Positions 32,365-47,700 of a stretch of 64,000 bases of DNA are shown here, piece after piece. The notes under the pieces were generated by a model. It saw nothing but the letters and a program-made list of their open reading frames with translations. It was not told where the DNA came from and made no database searches. Position numbers and translations under genes: made by a program. The stretch is from Tetracentron sinense (Eukaryota > Streptophyta > Magnoliopsida > Trochodendrales > Trochodendraceae): NCBI GenBank assembly GCA_015143295.1, contig CM026571.1:5537501-5601500 (forward strand), read 5' to 3'. How positions within the stretch are numbered: position 1 is the stretch's first letter; each line of letters begins with the position of its first letter.

Positions 32365-35300
32365 GTTTTCCACTTTCTTTTATTTTATCTATACCCTTTA
32401 CAGCTTCACTTATCATCAAACCCACAATTACTTTCTCTTTTGATTTTGATTTTTTTTTTTTGGTTTTTGGGAGGTGGGGTTGGGTTGTTTTGGATTTTTT
32501 TTTGTCTGTAGTATTTAGCCCTATTTTGATTTTTTTTTTGTCTGAAAGATCTATGCTGGATTTTAAGTGTGGGAATTGGTGTGCGTTACTGTTGTCGGGT
32601 TGAAGATTTTGAAGAAGGGCTGTACAGTAGAGACATTTTTGATTTTGAATCAGGATTGGAACTAATTCTTACTTTGGGATAATCCAGATTAGGGATAGGG
32701 TCAAGGAATGCATTACAAGGATTTACTGGTTTTGTTTTGTAAGATTGTAGTTCACTTAAAGTAAGTTATTTAGTTCTATTTGTTTCTAGCTTGAGTTTTT
32801 TTGCAAGGGATTATTGGTAAGTCGTAGGGTTACCAAAAACTGAAGAGCCACAAGAAGAATTGTACCAAGTAAAAGGAATTGGCTCACCGCTCATGATTAT
32901 CGCTGCCCGCCCTGACAAATTAATGGCTAATGTTGTAATGTGTCAAGCCCTATGTTTTCTTGGATAATAGTGATAGCTTAGTTATTAATTTAAAGTGATA
33001 GGCGGTTGGCACCAAAAGTCTGAAGGTTAAAAGTAGGAGAACCAAATACAGTGTGTGATGAACAGATATGGGGAAAAGAGTTATTAGATCTTCAAATCCA
33101 ACGGGGATCATAAATGCTTAGCTTTTAATGATATAACATTCTTTTCTTCAAATATCTTATTGACAACTTGTCAGATTTGTCAAAAAATGGTTTCCGAGAT
33201 GCAAAGCTATTATTAGTTTCCTTTTGGTATAGATATTAAAGGGGACATTTTTTAGTGAAAGTGTCTGTTATGTATCTGTTTCATTTGTATGGGAAGTTGC
33301 AGAGACCCATGCAGTATTATTCTATTGTGTTGAGTTGTGCTGAGGTGTCCAATAAAGGTGAAGTTGAGTCGTTGGAACGCGTTAATGGGGAGTAGGGAGT
33401 TGGAGGTTGTTGAGTGATAATAGGAGTCATGTGTAGTGGATGTATGTCAGCTGTAATCGGGAGAGATTATAGGGGAATGTGGAGTTAGTTATGGAATCAT
33501 ATTGTGAGTCATGTCTAGCTAGTTTTGTGGTGTTAGTTACTTAGAAAAGGAGACATAAGGAGTTGGATGATGTATGTACTCTTGTGATTTTAGAGGAAAT
33601 ATACTAAAAAGCAGTGTAGTCGAGGCGTCTAAGCGATGCCTAGGCGATTAGCCTTGGCTAGGCGAGGCGTTGCCTAGGCGAGGCGTTGCCTAGGCGATAA
33701 ATTTAATATAAATATATATATAATTATATATATATATATCATGTATATATATTATTATATATAACATCCAAAACTCCACACCCACATTCCACAAAAATAT
33801 AAAATAAAAAGTCTATTACAATCATTCATCACATAATCAAAGACATGTTGACATAGTGGAGTATTAAATACTTCAAAATCTGAGCCAAATACCCAAATTT
33901 GTGTCACTGTCCATGTATAATATTAGGCAGAGCCCCCCTACGATTGCCCGGGGGGGTGGCAGGGGCGCCTAGGCGACGCAGGCCCAAAATCGCCTAGGCG
34001 ACGCCTTGACTACACTGCTAAAAAGCCTTGTATCAAATTACCTAAGGAGGTTGGCCCTCCTCGAAGAGGCCGTTTCGTGTGTTTTTCCATCTTTCTCAGA
34101 ATTTGCACGTTACAATTGGTATTAGAGCCGTTCACTCCTACCATGGTAGACGATACTCGAGGAATTTCTCAACTTACTGAATCCATAAATGAGTTTACAG
34201 AAACTCAAAATTCGCAACAACGAGTCCTTGACGAATTGGTCCAACAATTGTGCTTTCTGGCTTCTAGCTATGAAACTCTCCCCCGCATCCCACTGCTTGA
34301 AGAAAGAGATCATTCTGTTGGTCGTTCTTTCACCCGAGAATCATTTAGGAAAGGTGATTTAAGTCATTTTCCATCATTGACCATCCATCCTTGGTCATGC
34401 ATGGTCTACTAAACCAGTCCGTATCCGACGGTGTTGGCCTTGATAAACGAATCTCTTCAAACCATAGTTACAGGGAAGCTATGTACAGGGTGAGAAACTC
34501 GTTTCCTAGACTCGCTTTCTAGGACAGACTCGTTTCCTAGGAAGTTCGCTTCCTCAAACAAACTTGCTTCCTAAGAAGCTCACTTCCATCACGTCCCATT
34601 TAGTAGTTAAAGAGAGTTGTATGTGTGAAGTGATGAGGTAGACCACAGTCTATAGCGGATAGCTTAAGGTGTAGACTTGAAGCAAATATCATCGGTTTGG
34701 AACTTCAGGCACCTACTTTCCACAAAAATCTCATGTAAGATAAAATCAAAGGTATAGCTAGCCATAATAACATAATGGGAATGAGGAGCCTATATATCAT
34801 TTCTCGTTTCCCTTTTTTTTAGGTTTGAGCCTCACTTCCCACTTCTCGTTTTCGCTTCTCGCTCTGATAACTATGCTTCAAACCATGGCCCATGGATCCC
34901 CGACTACTCCCCATAGAGAAGTAGGTTGGTCAAATGTCTAGGATGCCAAGGTCCTCCAAGACGCATAACACCCAAGACGGTAACGCCTCATAGGGCGCAA
35001 AGGTCCTCCAAGCCCTAGGGTGCATAGCCTTCCAAGATGCTAAGGTCCCTTGTCCACGCGTCCTTTTCCCTGGTTTTTTTGTAAACATGGAATCTATGAG
35101 TGCCTTCTCTGGTCCCCATCTCATGATATCATCACAAAACCATCATCACCACATAGTAAAGGAGGGAAAAAAAATTTCAATGTTACTTCCTCCCACTTTG
35201 AGCACAAGGGCAGTAAGGGAGGGTGACTCATGTTATTGTATGAGATTTTGGGAGTTCAACCGATCATTATATATCTTTGTGTAGACTTTGAAGTTTTTTG

Positions 35301-38300
35301 CTTACTCTTATGAAAGTGCCAACTGCCAATGAGGAAACTGATTCATTGGTTAAATGAGTCGTCCTCACGGGATAAGTTGTTGGAAGGCTATTATGGGGAT
35401 TAGAGAACACTTTTCTAGATTCTTCAAGTTTAATGTGGGACGTAGCACAAATGTAAAATTTTGGGATGATTTATGGGTAGGTGAATTGCCCCTTAGGGAG
35501 CAATTCAATGCTTTTTCTCCCTTGCAAGGATGAAGGATGCTTCAATAGCTTCCAATTTTGAGGATCTAGGAGTTAGAGACTTTTGTAACCTTAGCCTTAG
35601 GCACAAACCGCACAACCTTAATGATTGGGGACTGGGGGACCTATCTCACCTTTTGGGCAGATTTGAAAAAGTCGTCCTTCACCCACACCTTAGGGACATG
35701 CGTATTTGGTCTCTAGACTCCAAGGGTCAGTTCTTAGTGAGATTCTTTGCCCTAGATTTGTGGGGTATTACCTCACTTCCTTTTTTGTATGGAGTTGTGT
35801 GGAATCCCGGCATTTCATCCAAGGTTGCCTTCTTTCATTGGGAAGCATCTTTGGACAAGCTAATCACTTGTGATCATATAAAATATAGAGGATGGAGGAT
35901 GATTGATCGTTGTTTCATGTGCTTTGAGTCGGAGGAGTTGGTGGATCACTTGTTGTTGCATTGTTCTTTTGCTTCAGTGGTATGGAACCACTTCCTCGAG
36001 CGAATGAGTGTGGCATGGGTCTTCCTGTATTCCTTCAAGAACTTCTTATTGTGTTGGCTCTCAATGAGGTGGGAGACTCCTATCTCTTCACTATGGGCTC
36101 TTCTTCTAGGAGCGATAGCTTGATCTATATGAAAAGAGATGAATCAATGAGTTTTTGATGATGTGGTTTTTTCTTCTCAGCGGGTTTATGGAGGAATTCG
36201 TCGTCTTATTTTGGAATGGTGTTCAGTTAACAAGGCTTTTGAAGAATTGGATCTTTCTGCGTTGCTTTGATATTGTCTTGAGTTTTTTATGCTTGGTAGT
36301 ATTGTAATATTTTTCTTCTCAGGTCAACTGGGTTCGTTTTGTTATGATCCCTTGTTTTGCTGTTATGTACTTTTTCGTTTTTTGATATATATTATCTGTA
36401 ATTTACTGATAAAAAAATGAGTTGTATCTAGGCGATCATAGTAGTTGAAAGATCTTGTCATCTAATAATATAACTATCCTATTGCCAATGAAGAATGTTG
36501 AGGTTTCTGGCACCCAGTAAATTGAATCGAGTGCCCAACAAGGAGGCTGACATTTTCTGCTGTTGCGTCTTGATCAACTTCTGCTCCTGCTTTGTGCAGC
36601 TGCTGCTTTTTATACTGGTTTATACATGAGAATTTATAGGAGGATTGGTTCATTACACAGAAGTTTAAAATGGGGCTACCTCTAAACTAATGGATTAAAT
36701 TGCTTTGTCATGTCCTTCGTTATTTTATACTAGATGTAATGCATATTGGACCATCCTTTGGTTATGTTACAAACTAAAAATTCTACAATTTGGAGAACTT
36801 CATTTATTGTGCGCTGCCACCTCTATTTTTATTCTGTTACAGATCTCATCTCTAGGATCTTAAATTCCTTGCTTGCATTTTCTTTTTCTTACACACCCAC
36901 ATAAATATACTTCGTTTTTTTCAACCTTCTCTCTTATATATAATCTATTTCTTACACATTGACTTTTTGCTGTTTTCTTGTTTCTGATTTTATCATCTCC
37001 ACTTTTAATTTTAGCTTTATTTATATTTTGATCGGTAAACGGGTATTTATATTAAGACAACAAAGACAAGAAATAAAATACAAAAAAAGAATTCACAAGA
37101 GATCTGAACTCAGGAAAAAGAAAACAGCAACAGGCAAAATCATAAGCACAGTAATACTAAAGGGATGACATTATCTGCAACATGCTCCATGTTATCTATC
37201 TCGAATTTCTCTGTCCACCCTCATAGAGAGCCGAAAAGCAAGAAAGTGCATAGCGGCTAGCGCTCAAGCAAACCTGATCAGATTGCCGGTCCTGTTTTGT
37301 ACTGTGCATAGTTTGCAGTTTCATCAGTATAATTTTAATTTTGGCTACTGTTCTGTAATTGTGCATAGTTTTGTAGATGTATCTTTTGTGTATATTTTTA
37401 ATATATTAACTATCATATTTAGTTCTTGTGTGGCATGATGACTCTTTGTATCTTCTGTCCACATTACTTGATCCTAGTAGGACATTGGTTGAACTAATTA
37501 TGCTTGTGTTTCATATTTCTTCCTATACTTAACGATATTATATTTGGCAAATACAGAGGTATTGATTATGCAGTTGCGCACAACGAGGTTCCAACCATAG
37601 TTCAAGATTTACCTCTACTACTAAAAGAGGTACCTTCTTTTGTATAAGAGGATTTCAAGTTCTGGACTTCTCACCGTTCTTAGTTGCATTTCACCTACCA
37701 GTATGACATTGATTTGGAGATAGGTATCTGTGTTTGAAAAGAAGCCATAGAAACTTACTCAAAATTTTACATGCAAATACAGATAGCCATTCATACATTC
37801 TAAAACAGCAAACTGCAGCCCTTCAATTATGCAAAAACATTGTGAGATTTACATTCTTACCCTAATGTTGTGGAGATTATGAAGGGTCGTATGGATTTGG
37901 GACAACTCATGTGTCTAGATATCCTTCTGTAGGTACAAAAAGAGGATTTCTACCATTTCAGCATAATATGGATAACTTCAATATGCTATTTTACATCCAG
38001 GCACTAACTAGAATAATTGGATGTTTTATTGATTGAAATATCGTTGTCTCACTAAGTTATTCTCAGTTCTGGCCTTGAAATTGAGTTTGATCTTCATCGT
38101 CATCATCATTAGTGTCTCATTCCAGTGATTTGGGCTCAACAACACAAATCTTGTTCCGTCATTCCATTCTATCAAAAACTATAATTTTGGTCAAATTGTG
38201 TGCTATAAATCTTTCCTCACTGTCTATCCACCATGAAAATAAAAATTTCCAAAACTAATACGAAACGGATGATACGTATAGGTTTTGGTAGCCCTCTGTT

Positions 38301-40610
38301 TGATTTTATATCGATACAAAATGAGCGATTTATTAGTTATTTATGTTTTCATTCATAGTATAATTATAATGGTGTTTGTTACTTTGTCTTTGAATCACAT
38401 TAGTTCCAATAATACATTTGATTTTTTTAAACTTTAATTAAAAATTTTCTTTAAAAAGAAGAAATTATATGTATCGTCCGAAACCAATACCGAAACCGAT
38501 ACGTATAGGTTTCGGTAAGGACCGATGCACCCCCGAAACCGTATTTTTAATCCTTGTTATCTACATCATTTTGGATACTCCCTTGCCCCTTTAGAGTCTT
38601 CAACTTACACCAACTCACTCATTCTCACCGGTGTCGTCACTGCATCACTGGTCTTCATTAAATGTGCCCAACCCAACTCTGTCATCCCTCCGTTATTTTA
38701 TCACCTAATGGAGTTACTTTCATATTCTAGCGAATGCACTCCTTATATTATCATCCTTACTCTTTGCACTCTTCCCTTCTCAACATCCTCATTTCAGCTA
38801 CTCTAGTTCTATGCATAAGTGCATAACCACTAAGTCGAAGTTCTACGACTTTTCATCTAGGGAAAAATTCAAATAAATTGAAAAAATTTAGAAAATTTGG
38901 CAAAACAGGAGACAAATATCAAAAAGAAATTAAAAAGAATAATTAATAAGATACTAGTACAGTAATTTCTAAACTAATACAGTTCATTAATTAGACATTT
39001 CTTTGCGGCCTTTTTAAAAAGTCACTAATAATTCATGTCTAATTCATAAAATTCTTGAATTTTTAGAAAAAGTCGCGATTTGTTCACTACATTTTGGAAA
39101 AGTGAATTTTTTTTGTTACTACAATTCTACTTGGTCGCCAACATTTGTTCCATAAAGCATAACAAATCTTATAAATTTATTTGGTCGGTAAAGCATAACT
39201 TTAAGATTAAATAGAATCATGGTTCAAATTATCGGTACGTATCGGCCGATACGGGCTGATACGTACCAGTTTTTTAGGTATTCGATATGTAGATACGGTG
39301 GGAAAAAAAAACACCTCGTATCGTCGACGTATTGAGCCGATATAGAGCGATACGGTTCAATACGTGCCGATACGCTATTTCATTAGTTTTAAAATAAAAA
39401 AAAATTGTCGACAAGGATTTTGTTGCAAAAATCATCCAAAAAAACAAAAAAAAAAGAAGCAAAGATTCGCTTCTGTGCAAAAGTTAGATTTCAATCTACA
39501 ATAATTATTTTACATTGTAAAACCCGTGAACCTCTTCTTGAATCTTGATTGGGTTTCCCTATAAATCTTGAAGATCAAACTCCCAATGTCACTTTAGAAT
39601 GGGATTAAGAACTGAGAAGTAGAAAAGGAAAAAAATAAAATAGATTTTTTAGTAGAGGAGAGGAGGATTAGGGATTTAGGGTACATACCTGTGCCATTGT
39701 AGATCGCCATCTAATCAATCATGTTGCCGTTGTCGCCCATCGCAAAACCGCCAAGCAGGAGTTCCAAGTTCCCAACCTTGCGCCTTGCCACTGTCGCCGG
39801 TCGCCCCTTCTCCTCTTTCGGCCAAAGCCCCGAAGGTAACTATGTTTTTTTTCTTTTTCTGTTATGTTTTCTTGTTGTTGAAGTCATTATAGAGAAGGAG
39901 GAATGCTATCTTCACTCAGCCCTATGCTTAATGTCTTATTGAGGAATGCTAACTTCACTCTATTATCCTCACTTAGCCACATAATTAATGACTTTATTGG
40001 AGGAGGGCTAGCCTCACTCAGCCACACACACAATCAAACCTTGTGTTATGTTAACCTCACTCAGAATTAACCATATGGTTAAGAATTAATCCTATGGTTA
40101 AGAACTTTTAACTCTAAAGTTAATTTTTTTTAATAATTAAAAAAAATCAAGGTTAGAAATGTGTGCCTTTTAACTCCTATTAATTGTGGTTAAGATTCAC
40201 TAACCCTTAGGGTTCAACAATCTAACCTTGATTTTCAAAAAAATAAAATTATATATATATATATATTCACTAACCCTTATATTTAAAGTTATTTTTTTGC
40301 AATATTTTTTTAAAAAAAATCAAGGTTAGAAATGTGTCCCTTTTAACTCTATGATTAAGATTCACTAACCCTTAGGGAGCGTTTGGCAAAACTAATATAA
40401 GCTACCTTGTGTTATGTTAACCTCACTCAGAATTAACCCTATGGTTAAGAATTAATCCTATGGTTAAGAACTTTTAACTCTAAAGTTAATTTTTTTTAAT
40501 AATTAAAAAAAATCAAGGTTAGAAATGTGTGCCTTTTAACTCCTATTAATTGTGGTTAAGATTCACTAACCCTTAGGGTTCAACAATCTAACCTTGATTT
40601 TCAAAAAAAT

Positions 40611-40657
<47 letters not shown>

Positions 40658-41659
40658 CTAACCCTTATATTTAAAGTTATTTTTTTACAATATATTTTTT
40701 TAAAATCAAGGTTAGAAATGTGTCCCTTTTGACTCTATGATTGAGATTCACTAACCCTTAGGGAGCCTTTTACAAAACTAATATAAGCTAATACGTACGT
40801 TTTTGTTAAAAAAATTCTAAAGGTTAAAATTTTTTAACCAAAGTTACCACGTGTCCCTTTTAAACCCCTCTAATTGTGGTTAAGATTCACTAACCCTTAG
40901 GGTTCAATAATATAACCTTAGTTTTTGTAAAAAATATTAATCCTTAGGGTTAAATTTTTTAACCAGAGTTAAATATTTTTTATTTTTTCTAAAAAGCCAA
41001 GGTTATATTGTTGAACCCTAAGAGTTACCGAATCTTAATCGCAATTGACTGCGATCCGATATCTTTATATTTTGTAAAAAGGATCTTCTGTGACCAATAA
41101 AAAAAAATCATTTGAATGTTATTACTTGTGAAAAAATTTACAGATGGAGAAAAAAACCTCTATAATCTGTATGTTGGCATTGTGGTCCTACTTGTTTACA
41201 TTAATTCTTAATCCTACAATGATAGAGTATGAGCCGACACGAAGCTCAATGTAGTATTGAGCTTCTATCATGTATTTAATTTGATTTGTGAATGCAAGTG
41301 TCTATGTATTTTCATACTTTTGATTTTTGAATGCAAATGAGCTTCATCACTTGGTTAAGTAACTATGGTTTGTATTTTCATACATATTTATTAGCGTGCA
41401 CATCTTTTTTAACTTATAAATTTTTTAATTCTCTTATGTATGATTATAAATGTAGTTGGAGGCCTTAATTTAATTATTTTTTAGCTTATATTTACATTAA
41501 AATAGGTTTCATGCAAGGTTTTCAAGTTTTTTCTTGCGTATTCAAGTTTTTTTTAGCTTATCCTTAATTTTTCCGCCGTATCCAACCGATACGCCGATAC
41601 GTATCCTATTTTGGACTAACCGATACGGCGATCGTTACTGATATTTTGAACCATGAATA

Positions 41660-41716
<57 letters not shown>

Positions 41717-44700
41717 TTCCCAAAGGGTGAACTAACTAGGAGCCGTATCCCTCCAATTACAAAAATAACACACGTGGTATATAAGATCCCTAACCATAAA
41801 AGGAGATCGAATTCATCAAGCTCCTTCTTGAAAGAACTCCAGGAAAGAATAAGTTTTGTGACATGCATCTAGGTTCTCTCCCGAAAGGGTATGATTGTTG
41901 AATAGACTCTTATTTTCTCTCATCCTAATTGCCCTAACAAATAGATCCTGGGAGCATTATTCATACAACGCTCATGGAATCGTAAAAGGATCTCAAAGTC
42001 CATCTAGCGATAAAACGCATGGATACACAAGGATGAATTTGGATACCTTACACAAAACCTTTTTTAATGCAAAGATAAGCTAAAAACAAACTATATTTCA
42101 ACCATTCGTATGATATATAAGAATGCTAGATCTCATAAATATGTGAGTTTGTTGCTAGTTTGATACATTAACAGGAAATACGCAAACCATTATTAGTTCT
42201 TAAACACTACAATCATAGATTAATAATAATAATGTGAAGTTCAAGGATCTTAGCTTTTAGCCTTATAATTAGGCCCCTCAACTTTCTCATTTTTCTTCTT
42301 CTTCTACGCCTTTAATTTTAGGCTGCCGGGTAGATAGAATGAACAGTTGCCCTAATTAGTGAGTTGGGAGAGGGAATCAACTAGGAACTGGCATCTCTCA
42401 TTATGTATGGGTGTGATCGTCCACAAAGATGCTCTCTCATTGTGTTCTTAACTTTTAGAGGACAGGATTGACAGGCAAGCAGGTTGGCATACCCACAGAC
42501 TAAATGTTCCTGCAACCGGATTAATCTGCTACCTTTTAACTCAGCTTTGCATTAATTTCTTTTTGTCTCAGATATGTGCCCTTTGGCAGGGTCACCATGC
42601 TACCATCCTATATCATTTGGCAGTCTTATCAATAATTGAGTCATGATTTTTATTTAATATAACCCGTAGTATGTGAAATGAATGAAATTTGCAAATTTTT
42701 ATTTGATGTTTTAACAAAACATAACAAGTCTCTTTTCAATCTACAAGCAGAGTCTACTAATACGAACACAATTAACGAAAATCATAATTAGTCCTCAAAT
42801 ACTATAAGCATAGTCTGCTAATAATGACATAGTTCACTACAAGCTTAGTTCTTAGTCTTCTTTTTTCTCTTATCATTATTTTGCTCGAACATGGTCGGCG
42901 AGGGATATGTTCCCTTATTGTATTCCTAAAATTTGGAGGACACAATAGTCAAGCACACATGTTGAGATATCAACCAGGTTAATCCGCCGAGTTTGTAGTA
43001 TCTACATTTTGTCCCGAGTTTGTTCCCTTCAACATGGTCACCATGTTGCCAGGGTGTCAATGGACTGACTTGGTCTGCAGCTCGACTAAGTAATAGTTTT
43101 CACTAGATTCGATGAAGCATAGGCAGTTCTAACTTCTAACATCTTTTGATGTCGAGTCGTCTTCTATGAATCTTCCATCTCTGGATCGGCAGAAAGGTTC
43201 ACCTTGCTCTCGATAGCGATGGTTCCTTGCTTAACATGGCCTTGGTTAGTGGTTTGGGTTTCTTCATTCCTACTATTTTTCCTTTCGTCCCACCTGTGGT
43301 GGGTAAGTCAATCAAGAATATGCCTTTTATCGATGGGTGTTGACTCTTAACTTATTATATGCATACAACCAAGGTTCGAAATATCGAAAATATCGGCGAT
43401 ATATCGCCGATATTTTTCGGTATCGGTGGTGACCGATACATCTATACGGTGGAGAAAAAAAATTACACTGTATCGGCCGATATCGGAGATATATCGCCGA
43501 TATCGGCGATATATCGTCGATATCTCACCGAAATCGTACACTGTGTCGTGAAGCTCATGTTTTTGTGGGTTTTGCAGATTTTTCAAGGAAAATCTAAAAC
43601 AAAGTCCCAAAACTTCATCAATCATCAATTCATCATGTAATACCAAAAAATTTCTACTTCAATCTTTGATTTAGAAGATTAAAAAAAAAAAGGGTAGAAA
43701 TTTGAGAGTAGAGAATGAAGAAGGAAGAAAAGGCAAGAGGTAAGATGGTAGTTACATACCTCTGAGAGGAACGCCGCCGTCATCGCCATCGCTGAACTCA
43801 ACTTGATCCATCGAAGGTGCCGGGTGCGTAATCCCTCTCCCCCTCTTCTTCTGTTTTTCTTCTTTCTTTCTCCGTTTTTTTTTTTTTTTTTCGTTTCTGT
43901 TCTTTGCTTTACTGGTAACGAACGAGTGTTAGGGCTTTAAGTAATGGGCTTTTACGAATCAGGGTCTTAAGGTTTTATAGTTTGCAAATAAACTATTAAT
44001 ATTAAGTTATTAACATATTTACAAATAAGTTAAACAGATTTTTCTAATTTACAAATAACCTTGGTTCACTTTTCAGTGTTAGGAAAATGACCACTATACC
44101 CTTAAGATTTTTCATAACCTCCCAAAGCCCCCTTTAACCACCCTTGAACTATGGTTAACAAGTTTTAACCCTTGTGATTATTTTTTTCCTAAAAACTAAG
44201 GTTAAATGTTTTAAGCATTTAATCCTAAGGGTTAGTGAATCTTAACCAAAGTTAAAGGGGTGCCCTCTTAAACCCCTTTATTTGTGATTAAGATTCACTA
44301 ACCTTTAAGGTTAAAACATCTAACTTTGGTTTTTAAAAAACAAAAAAAATTAAATGTGTCACCTTGTTACTCCCTTTATAATTTTGACTTTTATAAGTTT
44401 TTTTAAAGCATCTTTTAATTTAAAAATATAGTGTTGAATGGTTAGAAAATACAGCAGCCAAAGGCTAAAAAATATAGTGTTGAATAGATAAAAAATACAG
44501 CATCCATTTCCTCTTTTGTATCTAAGTAGTCTTATCACTTATGTATAATGTATTCCATTAGGTCATATGCTTCATGTAATGCATAATATTACCAAAACCC
44601 CCATTTTTAATGCAAATATTCTATCTACCCTCAAGTTAAGGTATTGTACTAATAATTTAAGATTTTTAAAAAAAAATTAGTACATTTAATATTTTACAAT

Positions 44701-47700
44701 CGTTTGGATTGTACATTCACGTGTATTGCATGTGCTTTTCGATAGTAGTTAATAATTCTAAATAATATATATTGTAATATCGACCAAATAATATAACTTA
44801 TTTCACTAAAAATGATTTATAAAATTACTAAATATTATTTGAATATGTTATTTAATAACATTAAAACTAAAATAAATTATTAATATTTTTAAAAAATACA
44901 AATTATTAACTGAGACAGTAGAACCATTAGAAATACTTTTCACATATGCTATTAATGGTTCTCTTTATCCCCCTCACTCTCATGGTCACGATTTATGCAG
45001 ATAAGAAAATCTTAAATAATTTATTAAAAAAAAACCAAAATTATATTTTCTAACTTGTTAAAAACATATAGATAGAAAAACAAAAACTTTGTATTTTGGC
45101 ATAGAAGTCTTGCTTGATTATATTAAACTTTTAATCACTTAAATAACATTCAATAGACCTAGAAGTCCTCTTGTTTACATCAAAAATGAAATTACATGAA
45201 CTTTTTTTTCCACAGTCAAATAAAATTACAACCCTCTTCTTTTTACATAATTACATCCAAATAAAAATAAAATTCACATCCGACTTGTTTACATCAAAAA
45301 GAAGTCTTGCACATTTGAATAAAATTACATCCACTTCCTTTTACATAATAACATCCACTTCATAGTCAACTAAAATTATAGCCATGTTTTCTTTCTCTTG
45401 ATGCATGGTCTTCTGATAATTTAACCATCTCCTCTTCTTCCCACATTGATCCAGTCCTGTAAAAACATAGAACTCATCAATTGCATATAGAAACAAGTTT
45501 ACAAACTAAATTAAAATTTAATGTGCATTCATAAGTTTTTTCAAAATTTTAAAACAATTAACATGAATAATCATTAAAAAAAAAGAATCAAATGACCTTA
45601 TATATTTGTTCAAATGAAGTAAAATTGATTATAATATAATTAACATAGGGGTCAAAGCACATCTTATTGAAGAATGAATGAAACATGAATCAATCATATA
45701 TTATCGTCACTCGTCAGCGTACATCTTGGCTCTCTTCTCATTGTATCTTTCATGTACATTATTGTTTTTTAAATGTTTTTATTTTAAAACGTGTATTAAC
45801 ATCTATTTTAACATTTCCTAAAGTTTTTTACCTTATTTTTTTGTCATTTTTCCAAAAATCACCGATAAACGATATATCTTCCGATATATCTCCGATATAT
45901 CTTTTTTTCGCGGCTCCGACATGTCGAGCGATATCGACATTTAGAACCTTGCATACAACGATATGCTTTGAATTAGAAGAGTATACAGACCAAAACCACA
46001 TTTTTTTGCCCAACATCTCTTTTTTGACCCAGAACAGTTCGAAATAATGACCAATTGCGATTAAGCAATCTAAGACCATGAAGCGGTCTTAGCTTGGGCC
46101 GGGTTGGACCTAGCAAGGTTCTGAATGTCGATATCGTGGGATATATTGCACCTTGGATAAAAGATATATCGTGCGATAAATCGTTCTACAGGGAATATAT
46201 CGCATGTCAAGGAAAAAATGGAAGAAATTTTGAAAATTTTCAATGAAACTTTTGAAAATGCTAAAATAGATGTCAATGCATATTTGAGAATTAAATAATG
46301 TAAAAAACAACAATGTAGAATGTACATAAGAAATGCAATGGGAAGGGGGCAAAGATTACACTGATGACAACGTATGATTACTTAATATTGATATAACTTG
46401 CACAAAATGTTTCATTCATCCCTCAATTAATCATACCAATAAAAACACATAATCAAAGTTTTATACATAATACATCAATGATTCTATACACCACAAGAAT
46501 TTCAATCAGAGTCATATGAAATTAACCTTAAAAAGTGAACATTTTAAGTTTCCCCTAATTTCTCTTCCCTAAAGTAATAAATTTGAATTTTGGACTTAAA
46601 AAATCTAGTGTAAATGCTTCAAATTGATGCATTTGCACTTTTTTTTTGGACTAATGACGCAGTTTTAAAAATATAAAACATTCACAAAGTCATGATTAGT
46701 CAATGGATGTAGTAGATCATTCATTTACTTATTTCCACTTATTTTCCTGTTTTTAAGTAAGTACTAATCTTTAAATAATAGTATATTTTATTCACAATTT
46801 TTTTTTTTTTGTATTTAAAAATTATGTTTAGTCCACAGATGTAGTAAATCATCCATAGACTATGGTAGTCAAGCCATCGCCAAGGCGAAAAACACCCCTA
46901 ATTACTCAACTTTGGGTCTAGGTGGGCACAAGGTTTGAAATCCCGATAATCTCAGCAATTTCGGTCTTTCAACCAGAATGGAAATTTCAAAAAATTTAGT
47001 TATCTCAGTGAAATTTCAGAATTCTGATTTATTAAATATTTTATTAATTATATATATATATATATATATTTCTGAAATTTAATTTTTGGAATATTTTGGT
47101 CCGAAATGTCGGAAAAGATATTGATATGAATATCATTATTTTATTTTTAAAATAAATATGTAAAATTCCAAAATTACAGGAATATTTAAAAATGTCGTAA
47201 TATTTCGGAATTTTAATAAAAACAATAAAAAACTATTTAAAAATAAATTTTTGAAATTTCGCCAAGATAACGAGATTTCGCTTTATCGATTTTTCGTTTG
47301 AAATTTCTGATATCCCATCCAAAATCAGGTTTTCCGATATTTTCATCCTACTGATATCCGGAGGGGGGGGGGCCTGGATTTTGCGAGATCCCAACGAGAA
47401 TTCAAACCATAGGTGGGCATTGTGTCACGTTCAAAAGTTGTCAAGTACTGCCATGACCGTGATACTGGGCCGGATGGCCTGAGCATGGGCAAAGGATGCC
47501 AGTGCGGTGCCTAGGAGATAGGCGAGGCACTATGCAAGCGATAGCGCAGCGTGGTGCAAGGTTAGTGCCTTAGTGTTGGGGTACCGAAGTGAAGGGACAT
47601 GGAGGTGTCTTGATGTTGTGTACGAGGTACTATGGTTTAGGTGAAGTGCACACGAAGAGTTATGGAGTGAAGCTTGAGTTTGATGCTTGGTTGGACACAT

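Noticed and set aside
41635..41868. Minus-strand ORF with a long Tyr-Ile run
   Set aside because: Produced by the (AT)n microsatellite.
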